In this document: piece by piece, positions 33,889 to 43,546 of the stretch
How the letters are laid out: every line of letters starts with the position of its first letter
Position numbering within the stretch: position 1 is the first letter of the stretch
NCBI RefSeq assembly: GCF_016722785.1
Contig: NZ_JAEQNE010000006.1
Span: 124,001 to 188,000 of the forward strand
DNA length: 64,000 nt
Direction of reading: 5' to 3'
From: Ramlibacter monticola
GTDB taxonomy: Bacteria > Pseudomonadota > Gammaproteobacteria > Burkholderiales > Burkholderiaceae_C
Translations under genes and position numbers: made by a program
Notes under the pieces: model-generated
What the model saw: only the letters and a program-made list of their open reading frames with translations
What the model was told of the DNA's origin: nothing
Databases searched by the model: none

Positions 33889-35502
33889 TCAGAACCCGGC
33901 CGCGAGCCCGTCGCGCCGGGAATCCGACGCAATGACGTAGCCTTCGCGCGACGGCTCGCCCATGCGCCAGATGAACTGGCCGGCGCCGAAGTCCTGGTAG
34001 CTGTCCTCGATCACGTCGATGCGGTGGCCGCGGCGGGCGAGTTCCTCCACCGTGGCCTTGTTCATCTGCTGTTCGACGTTGATCTCCAGCCCGGTATTGA
34101 AGCGCCAGCGCGGCGCGTCGCAGGCGGCCTGCGGGTTCTGGCCGTAGTCGATCATGCGCACCACCGTCTGCAGGTGGCCCTGCGGCTGCATGTTGCCCCC
34201 CATCACGCCGAAGCTCATGACCGGCTGGCCGTCCTTGGTGAGGAAGGCGGGGATGATCGTGTGGAAGGGACGCTTGCCCGGGGCGACCTGGTTGGCCCCC
34301 GGCTGCAGGCTGAAGCCGTGGCCGCGGTTCTGCAGGCTGATGCCGTAGGTGGGCTCAACGCAACCCGAGCCGAAGCCCATGTAGTTGCTCTGGATGAAGC
34401 TGATCATCATGCCGCTCTCGTCGGCCGCGGTCAGGTAGATCGTGCCGCCCTTCACCGGGTTGCCGGCGCGGAAGTCCTGCGCGCGCTGCAGGTCGATCAG
34501 CTTCGCGCGGCTCGCGAGGTAGGCGTCGTCGAGCATCTGCTCGGTCGTCACCTCCATCGCCGAACGCTCGGCGACGAAGCGGTAGACGTCGGCGAAGGCG
34601 AGCTTCATCGCCTCGATCTGCAAGTGCTGCGAATCGGCGCCGTCCACCTTGTGCGAGGCGAGGTCGAAGTTCTTCAGGATGCCCAGCGCCATCAGCGCCG
34701 CGATGCCCTGCCCGTTCGGCGGGATCTCGTGCAGCGTGTAGCCGCGGTAGTCCTTGGAGATCGGCGTGACCCACTCGGGCTGGTAGGCCGCGAAGTCCTT
34801 CTCGTCGTGCACGCCGCCGTTCTCCCGGCTGAAGCGCGCGATGGCCTGCGCGATCTCGCCCTGGTAGAAGGCGCCGCCCCGGGTCTCGGCGATGGCGCGC
34901 AGCGCGCGGGCCGCGGCGGGGAACTGGAACAACTCGCCCACCCTGGGCGCGCGGCCCCAGGGCAGGAAGCCCTGGGCGAAACCGGGCAGGCTGCCCAGTT
35001 CGGGCGTGGCCGCCGCCCACTTCTGCTGCACCACGATCGGCAGCAGGTAGCCGCGCTCGGCGATCTCGATGGCCGGCTGCAGCAGGTCGCCGAAGGGCAG
35101 CTTGCCGTAGCGCTCGCTCAGGGCCACCCAGGTGGCCACTGCGCCCGGCACCGTCGCCGAGTCGATGCCGCGCTTGGGCGGGTTCTTCGCGTCGGCGCCG
35201 TACTTGCCGCGGAAGTACTCCGGCGTCCAGCCGGCCGGGGCCCGGCCGGAGCCGTTGATGCCCTGCAGCTGCTTGCCGTCCCACAGGATGGCGAAGGCGT
35301 CGCTGCCCAGGCCGTTGCTGACCGGCTCCACGATCGTCATGGCGGCGGCGGCGGCGATCGCGGCGTCGACCGCATTGCCGCCCTTCCACAGCATGCGCAG
35401 GCCGGCCTGCGCGGCCAGCGGATGGGAGGTGGAGACCGCATTGCGCGCGAACACCGGCACGCGCGTGGTCGGGTAGGGATTGTGGAAATCGAAGTTCTTC
35501 AT
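33889..35502 (-). CDS. Gamma-glutamyltransferase-family protein
   Basis: This 537-residue Ntn-hydrolase resembles YwrD-type gamma-glutamyltransferases. It has GGNAVDAAIAAAAAMTIVEP, SNGLGSDAFAIL, and a likely autocleavage site with a new N-terminal Thr354 in VKGGTIYLTAADE, followed by MGFGSGC. There is no signal peptide, so it acts in the cytoplasm, unlike classical periplasmic GGT. It lies 10 bases after a Bug receptor on the same strand and may process the compound bound by that receptor. Substrates could be glutathione conjugates or other gamma-glutamyl or amide compounds. Confidence 0.9.
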   Translation of the reverse strand: MKNFDFHNPYPTTRVPVFARNAVSTSHPLAAQAGLRMLWKGGNAVDAAIAAAAAMTIVEPVSNGLGSDAFAILWDGKQLQGINGSGRAPAGWTPEYFRGKYGADAKNPPKRGIDSATVPGAVATWVALSERYGKLPFGDLLQPAIEIAERGYLLPIVVQQKWAAATPELGSLPGFAQGFLPWGRAPRVGELFQFPAAARALRAIAETRGGAFYQGEIAQAIARFSRENGGVHDEKDFAAYQPEWVTPISKDYRGYTLHEIPPNGQGIAALMALGILKNFDLASHKVDGADSQHLQIEAMKLAFADVYRFVAERSAMEVTTEQMLDDAYLASRAKLIDLQRAQDFRAGNPVKGGTIYLTAADESGMMISFIQSNYMGFGSGCVEPTYGISLQNRGHGFSLQPGANQVAPGKRPFHTIIPAFLTKDGQPVMSFGVMGGNMQPQGHLQTVVRMIDYGQNPQAACDAPRWRFNTGLEINVEQQMNKATVEELARRGHRIDVIEDSYQDFGAGQFIWRMGEPSREGYVIASDSRRDGLAAGF

Positions 35503-35512
35503 GCGGCTTCCC

Positions 35513-36475
35513 TCAGTCGGCGGTGATGCGGCGGTCGGTGACGATCTTCCTCCACTTCGCGCGGTCCTTCTCCAGCATGGCGGCGAACTGCTGGGGCGTG
35601 CCGCCCACCGGCTCGATGCCCAGGCGCGCGAGGCGGTCCTTCACCTCGGCATCCTGCAGGGCGAAGTTGAAGGCGGCGTTGACCTTGGCCGCGATGTCGG
35701 CGGGCAGGCCCTTGGGACCGTAGACGCCGAACCAGGTCACCGACTCGAAGCCGGGGATCGTGTCCGACACGGGCGGCAGGTCCGGCAGCAGGGGCGAGCG
35801 CTTCAGGCTGGTGATGCCCAGCGCGCGCAGGCGGCCTTCCTTCACGTGCGGCAGGCCGCTGGGCAGGGAGTCGAACAGCACGTCCACCTTGCCGCTCACC
35901 AGGTCGGGGATGGCGAGCGCGGTGCCCTTGTAGGGGATGTGCACGAGGAACAGGCCGGCCTGCGCCTTGAAGTATTCGGCCGTGAGGTGCACCACGGTGC
36001 CGTTGCCGCTGCTCGCGTAATTGAGCTTGCCGGGGTTCTTGCGGGCGTGGTCCACCCATTCCTTCACGGTCTTCGCGGGCGAACTGTTCGGCACCAGCAT
36101 GATGCTGGGCGCGTCGCCCACGTGGGCGATGGGCGTGAAGTCGCGAACGGCGTCGTAGGGCAGCCTGGCGGCCAGCAGCGGGCCGATGCTGTGCGTGCTG
36201 GTGGTCGCCAGCAGCAGCGTGTAGCCGTCCGGCTGCGCCTTCGCGGCCTGGTCGGAGCCGATGGCGCCGCCGGCGCCCGGCTTGTTGTCGACGACGATGG
36301 GCTGGCCCAGCCGATCGCCGACCTTCTGCGACAGCGCGCGGGCGAAGATGTCGGTGGCGCCGCCGGCGGGGAACGGCACGACGAGGCGGATCGGGCGGCT
36401 GGGGTAACCTTCGGCGTGGGCAAGGGACGCCGCCAGCGAGGCGGCGGCCAGGATCAGGGACGCAAGGAGCTTCAT
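35513..36475 (-). CDS. Bug/TctC-family periplasmic substrate-binding protein
   Basis: This 320-residue receptor has a signal peptide (MKLLASLILAAASLAASLAH, cleavage near AHA/E) and the Bug signatures YPSRPIRLVVPFPAGGATD and DNKPGAGGAIGSDQAAKAQP. It is divergent from a LysR-type gene with an obvious palindromic box between them, and it is followed by the gamma-glutamyltransferase-like gene. This suggests a LysR-controlled uptake and processing unit. Confidence 0.93.
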   Translation of the reverse strand: MKLLASLILAAASLAASLAHAEGYPSRPIRLVVPFPAGGATDIFARALSQKVGDRLGQPIVVDNKPGAGGAIGSDQAAKAQPDGYTLLLATTSTHSIGPLLAARLPYDAVRDFTPIAHVGDAPSIMLVPNSSPAKTVKEWVDHARKNPGKLNYASSGNGTVVHLTAEYFKAQAGLFLVHIPYKGTALAIPDLVSGKVDVLFDSLPSGLPHVKEGRLRALGITSLKRSPLLPDLPPVSDTIPGFESVTWFGVYGPKGLPADIAAKVNAAFNFALQDAEVKDRLARLGIEPVGGTPQQFAAMLEKDRAKWRKIVTDRRITAD

Positions 36476-36518
36476 CCTCTAATCATAGAACCGCCACGGC
36501 AAAGCAAATCCGAATAAT

Positions 36519-36537
36519 CCTTTAGCAAGCCTAAAGG
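36519..36537. promoter_or_regulatory. LysR-type regulator binding site
   Basis: CCTTTAG-CAAGC-CTAAAGG is a perfect 19-base palindrome that contains the T-N11-A core of LysR-type sites. A second half-site GCTTTAGC follows at 36541. It sits midway between a Bug receptor gene (leftward) and a LysR-type gene (rightward). Confidence 0.7.
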
Positions 36538-36548
36538 CCTGCTTTAGC

Positions 36549-37427
36549 ATGGCGGGCATGAGCAGCATCCGCGTCCTGAGGACTTTCGCGGCGGTCGCCG
36601 CCGAGGGCTCCTTCGCCGCCGCGGCCGCCCGCGTGGCGCTGACGCAGGCGGCCGTGGGCCAGCAGATGCGGGCGCTGGAGGCCGACCTGCGGCGGCCCCT
36701 GTTCCAGCGCCAGGGCAAGACAGTGGTCCTCAACGAGGCCGGCCGTGAACTGGTGCCGCAGGTGCGCCGGCTGCTGGCGCTGTACGACCAGATGCTGGCG
36801 CCCGCCCAGGCGGCCGAGGCGATGGCGGGTACCGTGCACCTGGGCGCCATCGTGTCGGCCGTGCGGCCGCTGATCCAGGCCACGCTGGCCTTGAAGGCGC
36901 GGCATCCGGCGCTGGACCTGCACGTGGCCGCGGCCAAGTCGATCGACCTCATCGACAGCGTGCAGGCCGGCGCCCTGGACGCCGCCGTCGTGGTGCGCGA
37001 GCCCGGCGCCCCGGCCGACGTCGCCTGGACGCCGCTCTACGCCGAGCCCATGGTGCTGCTGGCCCCGCGCCGGCTGGAGGAGGCCAGCCCGCGCGCCATC
37101 CTGCAGTCGCAGCCCTTCATCCGCTTCGATCCGACACAGCACACCGGCCTGCTGGTGGAGCGCACGCTGGCGCGGCTGCGGGTGAAGCCGCAGGAATTCC
37201 TGGAGCTCAATGCGCTGGAGAGCATCGTGGAACTGGTGCGCTCGGGGCTGGGGGTGAGCGTGGTGCCGCTGCTGCGCGATGCGCGCTGGCAGGGCGATGC
37301 ACGCCTGCGGGTGCTGGAGATCCCGCGGGCGGAGGAGCGGCGGATCGCGCTGGTGCAGCGGCGGGATTCGGGCAAGGCGCGCGTCGGCGCCGCCGTGGTG
37401 CGCGAGCTCCGGGGCCGCACGGCTTGA
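36549..37427 (+). CDS. LysR-type transcriptional regulator
   Basis: This regulator of about 292 residues has the winged-helix N-terminus SIRVLRTFAAVAAEGSFAAA, VALTQAAVGQQMRALEADLR and LFQRQGKTVVLNEAGRELVP. The effector-binding domain follows. It is divergent from the Bug receptor/gamma-glutamyltransferase operon and has the box described at 36519. Met three residues downstream is an alternative start. It very likely controls the neighbouring operon. Confidence 0.9.
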   Translation: MAGMSSIRVLRTFAAVAAEGSFAAAAARVALTQAAVGQQMRALEADLRRPLFQRQGKTVVLNEAGRELVPQVRRLLALYDQMLAPAQAAEAMAGTVHLGAIVSAVRPLIQATLALKARHPALDLHVAAAKSIDLIDSVQAGALDAAVVVREPGAPADVAWTPLYAEPMVLLAPRRLEEASPRAILQSQPFIRFDPTQHTGLLVERTLARLRVKPQEFLELNALESIVELVRSGLGVSVVPLLRDARWQGDARLRVLEIPRAEERRIALVQRRDSGKARVGAAVVRELRGRTA

Positions 37428-37443
37428 GCCCTACACTCGCTCC

Positions 37444-38112
37444 ATGAAAGACGCCGACATCGAACCGTTCTTCGCCACGCTCAAGGCGGCCAACCCCATG
37501 CCGGTGAGCGAGCTCGAATACAGCACCGTGTTCGAGCTGCTGACGGCGGTGCTGCTGTCGGCGCAGGCCACCGATGCCGGCGTGAACAAGGCCACGCGGC
37601 GCCTGTTCCACGTCGCCAACACGCCGCAGAAGATCCTGGCGCTGGGGCAGCAGGGGCTGGAGGACCACATCAGGACCATCGGCCTGTACCGGATGAAGGC
37701 CAGGCACCTGCTGGAGACCTGCCGCATCCTGGTGGAACGGCACGGGGGCAAGGTGCCGCGCGAGCGCGAGGCGCTGGAGGCGCTGCCCGGCGTGGGCCGC
37801 AAGACGGCCAACGTGGTGCTGAACGTCGCCTTCGGCGAGGAGGCGATGGCGGTGGACACGCACATCTTCCGAGTCGGCAACCGCACCGGGCTGGCGCCGG
37901 GGCGCAATCCGCTGGAGGTGGAGCAGCGGCTCATGGAGCGGGTGCCGCCGGCCTACCGCGTCGATGCGCACCACTGGCTGATCCTGCACGGGCGCTACGT
38001 CTGCGTGGCGCGGCTGCCGAAGTGCTGGCAGTGCGCCGTCGCGCGCTATTGCGACTTCCAGCCCAAGACGCCGCCGCCGGCGCTGCGTCACAATGGGTCG
38101 GGCACACGCTGA
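37444..38112 (+). CDS. nth: Endonuclease III
   Basis: This 222-residue DNA glycosylase/AP lyase repairs oxidised pyrimidines. The helix-hairpin-helix is LPGVGRKTANVV with catalytic Lys120, and Asp138 lies in VDTHIFRV. The iron-sulfur ligands match the rule C-x6-C-x2-C-x5-C: Cys187, Cys194, Cys197 and Cys203. Length equals that of the family. It starts 16 bases after the LysR gene ends, though with no functional tie. Confidence 0.97.
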   Translation: MKDADIEPFFATLKAANPMPVSELEYSTVFELLTAVLLSAQATDAGVNKATRRLFHVANTPQKILALGQQGLEDHIRTIGLYRMKARHLLETCRILVERHGGKVPREREALEALPGVGRKTANVVLNVAFGEEAMAVDTHIFRVGNRTGLAPGRNPLEVEQRLMERVPPAYRVDAHHWLILHGRYVCVARLPKCWQCAVARYCDFQPKTPPPALRHNGSGTR

Positions 38113-38121
38113 GGGGGCGTC

Positions 38122-38403
38122 ATGGAACAGGACAAGGAAATCAGGGAAACGCTCGAGATCCACACGCAGAGCATCCAGGGACTGGTCGACAACCAGCTGA
38201 TGCTGGCGGCGCAGGTGCAGGTGCTGCAGGCGGCACTGGCCACCGTGCTGCTGCACCACGCCGACCGTGCCACGCTGCTGCGGACCTTCAAGGGCTACAT
38301 GAAGATCTCCAAGGAATCCACGCCGCAACTGTCGCGGCACATGGAAGCCCTGGAGGGCGGGATGCTGGCCCTGCTGGGGCAGGGGACGGAGCCGGAGCGA
38401 TAG
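38122..38403 (+). CDS. Small helical hypothetical protein
   Basis: This 93-residue protein is mostly helical (IRETLEIHTQSIQGLVDNQL, MLAAQVQVLQAALATVLLHH). It starts after GGGGG and lies 9 bases downstream of nth, so it is probably co-transcribed. I see no known domain. The heptad-like pattern suggests a coiled-coil or bundle that may interact with a partner. Confidence 0.6.
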   Translation: MEQDKEIRETLEIHTQSIQGLVDNQLMLAAQVQVLQAALATVLLHHADRATLLRTFKGYMKISKESTPQLSRHMEALEGGMLALLGQGTEPER

Positions 38404-38418
38404 GCCACGGGAGTCGGG

Positions 38419-38826
38419 TCAGGCCGACCACTCCCCGAACACGAAGCGGAACACCCTGGGCTTCGCCTCCCCCGGCCGGGTCATCTCCAGCCGCAGTTCC
38501 TGCGGCCGCGGGCGGATCGCGATGAACTTCAGCACGCCCGCCCGGTGGCCCCTCACGCCGCCGGCTTCGCCCTCCCACGCCAGCGGCTTCATGCGCCGGC
38601 CGTCTCCCACCAGCACGATGGAGTCGAGCACCTCGTCGTCGAGCCGCCGGCTGCCCGCCTCGAAGGCGATCGCGAAATCCCAGAGGCTGCTGTCGGGGTC
38701 GAGGTTGCCGGGCGTGACCGCGACGGTCACGCCGCCCACCTCGCTGGTCTGCGTGGCGCTGGGCCAGGCGGCGACGCCCAGCACCACCAGCAGCACCATC
38801 GCGATCGCGAATTTGCCCAGGCTCAT
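38419..38826 (-). CDS. Hypothetical secreted or membrane-anchored protein
   Basis: This 135-residue protein begins with a hydrophobic segment, KFAIAMVLLVVLGVAAW, which may be a signal peptide or anchor. The rest is a beta-rich soluble domain (VGGVTVAVTPGNLDPDSSLW, LRLEMTRPGEAKPRVFRFVF). Met of MSLGKFAI is the likely start; upstream in-frame residues are not secretory. No family is recognised. It converges with the small helical protein. Confidence 0.6.
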   Translation of the reverse strand: MSLGKFAIAMVLLVVLGVAAWPSATQTSEVGGVTVAVTPGNLDPDSSLWDFAIAFEAGSRRLDDEVLDSIVLVGDGRRMKPLAWEGEAGGVRGHRAGVLKFIAIRPRPQELRLEMTRPGEAKPRVFRFVFGEWSA

Positions 38827-38869
38827 GCCGCCAAGGTACTCCCCGGCGGCGCGCCGGCCTTGACGACCG

Positions 38870-40303
38870 TCAAGGGGCGCTGGACGCGACGGCACCCAGC
38901 CCGTGCCAGCCGCCACCCAGCGACTGGATCAGGGCCACCGCCGCGATCTGGTGGTCCACCTGCGCCAGCACCAGCGCACGCCGCGCGGCGGCGGCGTTCT
39001 GCTGCGCGGTGATCACCTCGGTGTAATTCACCTGCCCGGCCTCGTAGCGATTGAGCACCTGCCGCTCCACCAGGTCCGCCGCGCGGCTGGCCTGCAGGCG
39101 CAGCGCCTGCTGCTGCCCCAGCACGCGCAGGCCCACCAGCTGGTCCTCGACGTCCTGGAAGGCGACGAGCACCGTCTGGCGGTAGCGCGCGGCCGTCTGG
39201 TCCAGCGAGGCGCGGGCCTGGTCCACGCGCGACTGGGTGGCGCCGGCGTCGAAGATCAACTGCGCCACCGAGGTGCCGAGCGCCCAGACGAGACTGGACA
39301 CGCTGAACAGGTCGCCGATGCTGGTGGCGCTGTTGGCGAGCGAGCCGGTCAGGTTGATGCTCGGGAAGAAACCGGCGCGCGCGATGCCGATCTGCGCGTT
39401 GGCCTGCGCCACCTGGCGCTCCGCCGCCGCGATGTCCGGCCGCCGCTGCAGCAGCAGGGACGGCACTTCCGGCGGGATCGCCGGCACCCGCGCGCTCCAG
39501 CCCGGGTCCACCGCGACGCTGAAGTCCGCCGGCGCCTTGCCCACCAGCACCGCGACCGCATGCTCGAAATTGGCCCGCTGGCGCTCCAGCCCCAGCAGGT
39601 CCGCCTGGCTGTTGGCGAGCTGGCTTTCCGCTTGCAGCACGTCGGTGCGGGCCACGACGCCCGCCTCGTAGCGGTTGCGCGTGATCTGCATGCTGCGCGC
39701 GTAGCCCGCGATGGTTTCCGCCTGCAGCGCGTAGGCCACGTCGGTCTGGCGCAGGCCGAAGTAATTGGCCGCGAGTTCGCCCTGGGCGGCGAGCCGCGCC
39801 GCTTCGAGGTCGGCCTCCGCGACCTGCTCGCCGGCCCGCGCGCTGTCCACGCCCAGGCGCAGCCGCCCGAACACGTCGGGTTCCCAGCTCGCGCCGATGT
39901 TCCACTGGTAGCTGCGCGTCGTGGGACGGTCCCGGCCGCCCGTGCGGTTGCTGGTCAGGTTGAGGTCCACGTGCGGGAACAGGCTGGCCCGCTGCTCGCG
40001 CGTGAAGGCGCGCGCCTGCGCATACGAAGCGAGCGCCGCGGCGACGTTCTGGTTGGAGACGTCGACCTGCGAGGCGAGCCGGTTCAGCACCGGATCGTCG
40101 AACAGCTCCCACCAGGGGCCGCGCTCCAGCGTGTCGGCCGGCGCCGCGGGCACCCAGGCGCCCCTCCCTTCCTTGAAGGCGGCCGGCGTGTCCACGGGCG
40201 GCACCTCGTAGGCGGGCGCCAGCGGCAGGGGCGTGCAGCCGGCCAGCACCAGGCTGGCGGCGAGGACGGCAAGGACGGGGCGGAAGGTCAGGGAGCGGTT
40301 CAT
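38870..40303 (-). CDS. RND efflux outer-membrane channel (NodT family)
   Basis: This 477-residue outer-membrane lipoprotein is TolC-like. Its signal sequence ends in the lipobox LVLAGC, and two similar halves carry the NodT features (LNLTSNRTGG..., EVPSLLLQRRPDIAAAERQVAQ). It lies 3 bases downstream of the second RND pump gene and completes the efflux complex. It forms the channel through which the pump's substrates leave the cell. Confidence 0.93.
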   Translation of the reverse strand: MNRSLTFRPVLAVLAASLVLAGCTPLPLAPAYEVPPVDTPAAFKEGRGAWVPAAPADTLERGPWWELFDDPVLNRLASQVDVSNQNVAAALASYAQARAFTREQRASLFPHVDLNLTSNRTGGRDRPTTRSYQWNIGASWEPDVFGRLRLGVDSARAGEQVAEADLEAARLAAQGELAANYFGLRQTDVAYALQAETIAGYARSMQITRNRYEAGVVARTDVLQAESQLANSQADLLGLERQRANFEHAVAVLVGKAPADFSVAVDPGWSARVPAIPPEVPSLLLQRRPDIAAAERQVAQANAQIGIARAGFFPSINLTGSLANSATSIGDLFSVSSLVWALGTSVAQLIFDAGATQSRVDQARASLDQTAARYRQTVLVAFQDVEDQLVGLRVLGQQQALRLQASRAADLVERQVLNRYEAGQVNYTEVITAQQNAAAARRALVLAQVDHQIAAVALIQSLGGGWHGLGAVASSAP

Positions 40304-40306
40304 CGT

Positions 40307-43300
40307 TCAGGCGGTTTGCGCTTCGCCGCCATGGCGCGAGAGCTGGTTCTCGATCGGGCTGCGCCGGCGCAACTTGTCCAGCAGCAGGTACACGACGGGC
40401 GTGGTCAGCAGCGTGATCACCTGGCTGGCGATCAGGCCGCCGATGATGGTGACGCCCAGCGGCCGGCGCAGTTCCGCGCCTTCGCCGAAGCCGATGGCCA
40501 GCGGCAGCGCGCCGAGGATGGCCGCCAGCGTGGTCATGAGGATGGGGCGGAAGCGCAGCAGGCAGGCTTCGCGCACGGCGTCTTCCGGCGCCAGGCCGCG
40601 CGAGCGCTCGGCATCGAGGGCGAAGTCGATGATCAGGATGGCGTTCTTCTTCACGATGCCGATCAGCAGGAACAGGCCGATCAGGGCCATGATGGAGAAC
40701 TCCATCTTGAACAGCAGCAGCGCCAGCACGGCGCCGATGCCGGCCGAGGGCAGCGTCGACAGCACGGTCACCGGGTGCACCAGGCTTTCGTACAGCACCC
40801 CCAGCACGATGTAGATCACGACGATGGCGGCGAGGATCAGCAGCGGCTGCTGCTGGTTGCTCTCCTCCGCCGCCCGGGCCGTGCCCTGGAAGCTGCCGCG
40901 CACGTTGATCGGCATCCGGATCTCGTCCTGCGCGTCGCGCACCGCCTGCTTGGCCTGGTCGAGCGTGGAGCCCTCGGCGGTGTTGAAGGAGACCGTGGTG
41001 GCGAGCTCCGCGTCCTGGTGGTTCACCGAGGTGGCGGTCGGGCGCTCGGAGAAGCGCGCGATCGCCGACAGCGGCACCATGCTGGTCGCCGCGGTGTTGA
41101 GGGCCTGGCCCGTGGAGGCATCGCGCAGCGAGGGATTGGCGCTGGTCGCGGTGACGGTCGCCGTCGCCGTGGTGCTGGCCGCCGTCGAGGCTTCCGCGCC
41201 GGTGGTCGCCGGCCCGGTGTTGCGCGCCGGCACGAAGATGTCCTTCAGCGCTTCCGGGCTGCGGATATAGCGCGGCGCCAGCTGCAGGATCACGCGGTAC
41301 TGGTTGACCTCTTCGTAGATGGTGGCCACCTGCCGCTGGCCGAAGGCGTTGTAGAGCGCGTTGTCGATGTCGCGCGAGGTGATGCCCATGCGCGCCGCGG
41401 TCGGCTTGTCGACTTCCACGTAGGCCTCGACGCCGTTTTCCTGCTGGTCGGTGTCGACGTCCGTCAGCGCCTCCTGCCGCTTCATGGCATCGGCCAGACG
41501 GCCTGCCCACAGCTTGAGGTCGGCCACGTTGTCGCTCTTGAGCGTGTACTGGTAGGTGCTGTTGCTCTGGCGGCCGCCCATGCGCAGGTCCTGCACCGGG
41601 TTGAGGAACAGGCTCACGCCGGTGACGCGCGCCAGCTGCGGCCGCAGCCGGGCGATGACGGCCTGGCCGCGCTCGTCGCGGTCGCGCTTGAGGTTGACGA
41701 ACATGAAGCCGCCGCCGGCGCGGCCGCCGCCGGTGAAGGCGACGACCGTGTCCACGGCGGGGTCGTTGCGCACGATGTCCACCAGCTGGCGCAGCTTGTC
41801 CTGCATCTGCTGGAAGGAGATGCTCTGGTCGGCGCGGATGCCGCCGTTGATCTGCCCGGTGTCCTGCTGCGGGAAGTAGCCCTTGGGGATGCGCACGAAC
41901 AGGAAGGCGTTCAGCCCGATCACCAGCGCCAGGATCAGCAGCACCAGCCAGCGGGCGGCCAGCGCCCACTCGAGCGCGATCCCGTAGGCGTGCTGCACCC
42001 AGCCGAAGGCGCGCTCGGCCCAGCGCGAGATCCGCCCCGGCTGCTGCCGGTGCGCGCCGGGATGCAGCAGCCAGGCGCACATCATCGGCGTGGTGGTCAA
42101 CGAGATCAGCAGCGAGATCATCACCGCGGCCGACAGCGTCACCGCGAACTCCCGGAACAGCCGGCCGACCTGGCCGCCCATGAACAGCAGCGGGATGAAC
42201 ACGGCGATCAGCGACAGGCTGATCGACAGCACCGTGAAGCCCACCTCGCGCGCGCCGCGCAGGGCCGCCTGGAAGCGGTCCATCCCGTGCTCGATGTGGC
42301 GCGAGGTGTTCTCCAGCACCACGATGGCGTCGTCCACCACGAAGCCCGTGGCCACGGTCAGCGCCATCAGCGACAGGTTGTTGAGCGAGAACCCCAGCAG
42401 GTGCATGACCCCGAAGGTGCCGAGCAGGGAGACGATCGTCGCGACCGCGGGGATGAAGGTGGCGCGCGCGCTGCGCAGGAACAGGCTCACCACCAGCACC
42501 ACCAGCAGGATCGCGATGCCCAGCGTGAGCTCCACCTCGTGCAGCGAGGCGCGGATGGAGTGCGTGCGGTCCGAGGCCACCTCCAGCGCGATGTCCTTGG
42601 GCAGCGCCGCCTGCAGGGAGGGCAGCAGCGATCGCACGCCGTCGACCGTCTGGATCACGTTGGCGCCGGGCTGCAGCGTCACCAGCACGATCACGGCGGG
42701 CCGGCCGTTGAACAGGCCCATGGTGTTGATGTTCTCGACGCCGTCGCTGACCTCGGCGACGTCCGCCAGCCGCACCGCCGCGCCCTCCCGCCAGGCCACC
42801 ACCATGCTGCGGTAGTCGGAGGCCGTCTTGCCGTTGTTCGGCATGCCGGTGCCGGTGTAGATCTGCAGCCGCTGGCCTTCGACGGTGACGTCGCCCTTGG
42901 GCCGGTTGGCGGTGCCGGCCTGCAGCGCGGCACGCACGTCCTCCATGCCGATGCCGTAGCGGTTCAGCGCGAACGGGATCATCTCCACCCGCACGGCGGG
43001 CTGCGAGCCGCCGCCCAGTTCCACGTCGCCGACGCCGGGCACCTGCGCGATCTTCTGCTGCACGACGTTGGACACCGCGTCGTAGATCTGCCCCGGCGAG
43101 CGCGACGGCGAGGTGAGCGCCAGGATGATCACCGGCGCGGCCGAGGGGTTGGCCTTGCGGTAGGTCGGGTTGCTGCGCAGGGTGGAAGGCAGGTCGCTGC
43201 GGGCCGCGTTGATGGCCGCCTGCACTTCGCGCGCGGCGGCGTCGATGTTGCGGTTCAGGTCGAACTGCAGCGTGATGCGCGAGCTGCCCGTGCCGCTGTT

Positions 43301-43546
43301 GGAGGTGACTTCGTTGACGCCGGCGATGGTGGCGAGGCGCCGCTCCAGCGGCGTGGCCACACTGGTGGCCATGGTCTGCGGGCTGGCGCCCGGCAGGTTG
43401 GCGCTGACCGAGATCACCGGGAAGTCCACCTGCGGCAGCGAGGCGACCGGCAGCTTGAAGAAGGCCGCGATGCCGGCCAGCGCCAGCCAGGCGGTGAGCA
43501 GCACGGTGCCGACGGGGCGGCGGACGAAGGGACTGGAGAGGTTCAC
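40307..43546 (-). CDS. mdtC: RND multidrug efflux pump, MdtC-type
   Basis: This 1079-residue inner-membrane proton antiporter belongs to the hydrophobe/amphiphile efflux RND family. The sequence begins [20 protein letters not shown] and has the proton-relay Asp pair ([19 protein letters not shown]), plus the large pore-domain loops between helices 1-2 and 7-8. The GTG start overlaps the stop of the preceding pump by four bases (GTGA), giving translational coupling in a heterotrimer-type MdtB-MdtC arrangement. It is followed by the outer-membrane channel gene. Confidence 0.93.
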   Translation of the reverse strand: MNLSSPFVRRPVGTVLLTAWLALAGIAAFFKLPVASLPQVDFPVISVSANLPGASPQTMATSVATPLERRLATIAGVNEVTSNSGTGSSRITLQFDLNRNIDAAAREVQAAINAARSDLPSTLRSNPTYRKANPSAAPVIILALTSPSRSPGQIYDAVSNVVQQKIAQVPGVGDVELGGGSQPAVRVEMIPFALNRYGIGMEDVRAALQAGTANRPKGDVTVEGQRLQIYTGTGMPNNGKTASDYRSMVVAWREGAAVRLADVAEVSDGVENINTMGLFNGRPAVIVLVTLQPGANVIQTVDGVRSLLPSLQAALPKDIALEVASDRTHSIRASLHEVELTLGIAILLVVLVVSLFLRSARATFIPAVATIVSLLGTFGVMHLLGFSLNNLSLMALTVATGFVVDDAIVVLENTSRHIEHGMDRFQAALRGAREVGFTVLSISLSLIAVFIPLLFMGGQVGRLFREFAVTLSAAVMISLLISLTTTPMMCAWLLHPGAHRQQPGRISRWAERAFGWVQHAYGIALEWALAARWLVLLILALVIGLNAFLFVRIPKGYFPQQDTGQINGGIRADQSISFQQMQDKLRQLVDIVRNDPAVDTVVAFTGGGRAGGGFMFVNLKRDRDERGQAVIARLRPQLARVTGVSLFLNPVQDLRMGGRQSNSTYQYTLKSDNVADLKLWAGRLADAMKRQEALTDVDTDQQENGVEAYVEVDKPTAARMGITSRDIDNALYNAFGQRQVATIYEEVNQYRVILQLAPRYIRSPEALKDIFVPARNTGPATTGAEASTAASTTATATVTATSANPSLRDASTGQALNTAATSMVPLSAIARFSERPTATSVNHQDAELATTVSFNTAEGSTLDQAKQAVRDAQDEIRMPINVRGSFQGTARAAEESNQQQPLLILAAIVVIYIVLGVLYESLVHPVTVLSTLPSAGIGAVLALLLFKMEFSIMALIGLFLLIGIVKKNAILIIDFALDAERSRGLAPEDAVREACLLRFRPILMTTLAAILGALPLAIGFGEGAELRRPLGVTIIGGLIASQVITLLTTPVVYLLLDKLRRRSPIENQLSRHGGEAQTA

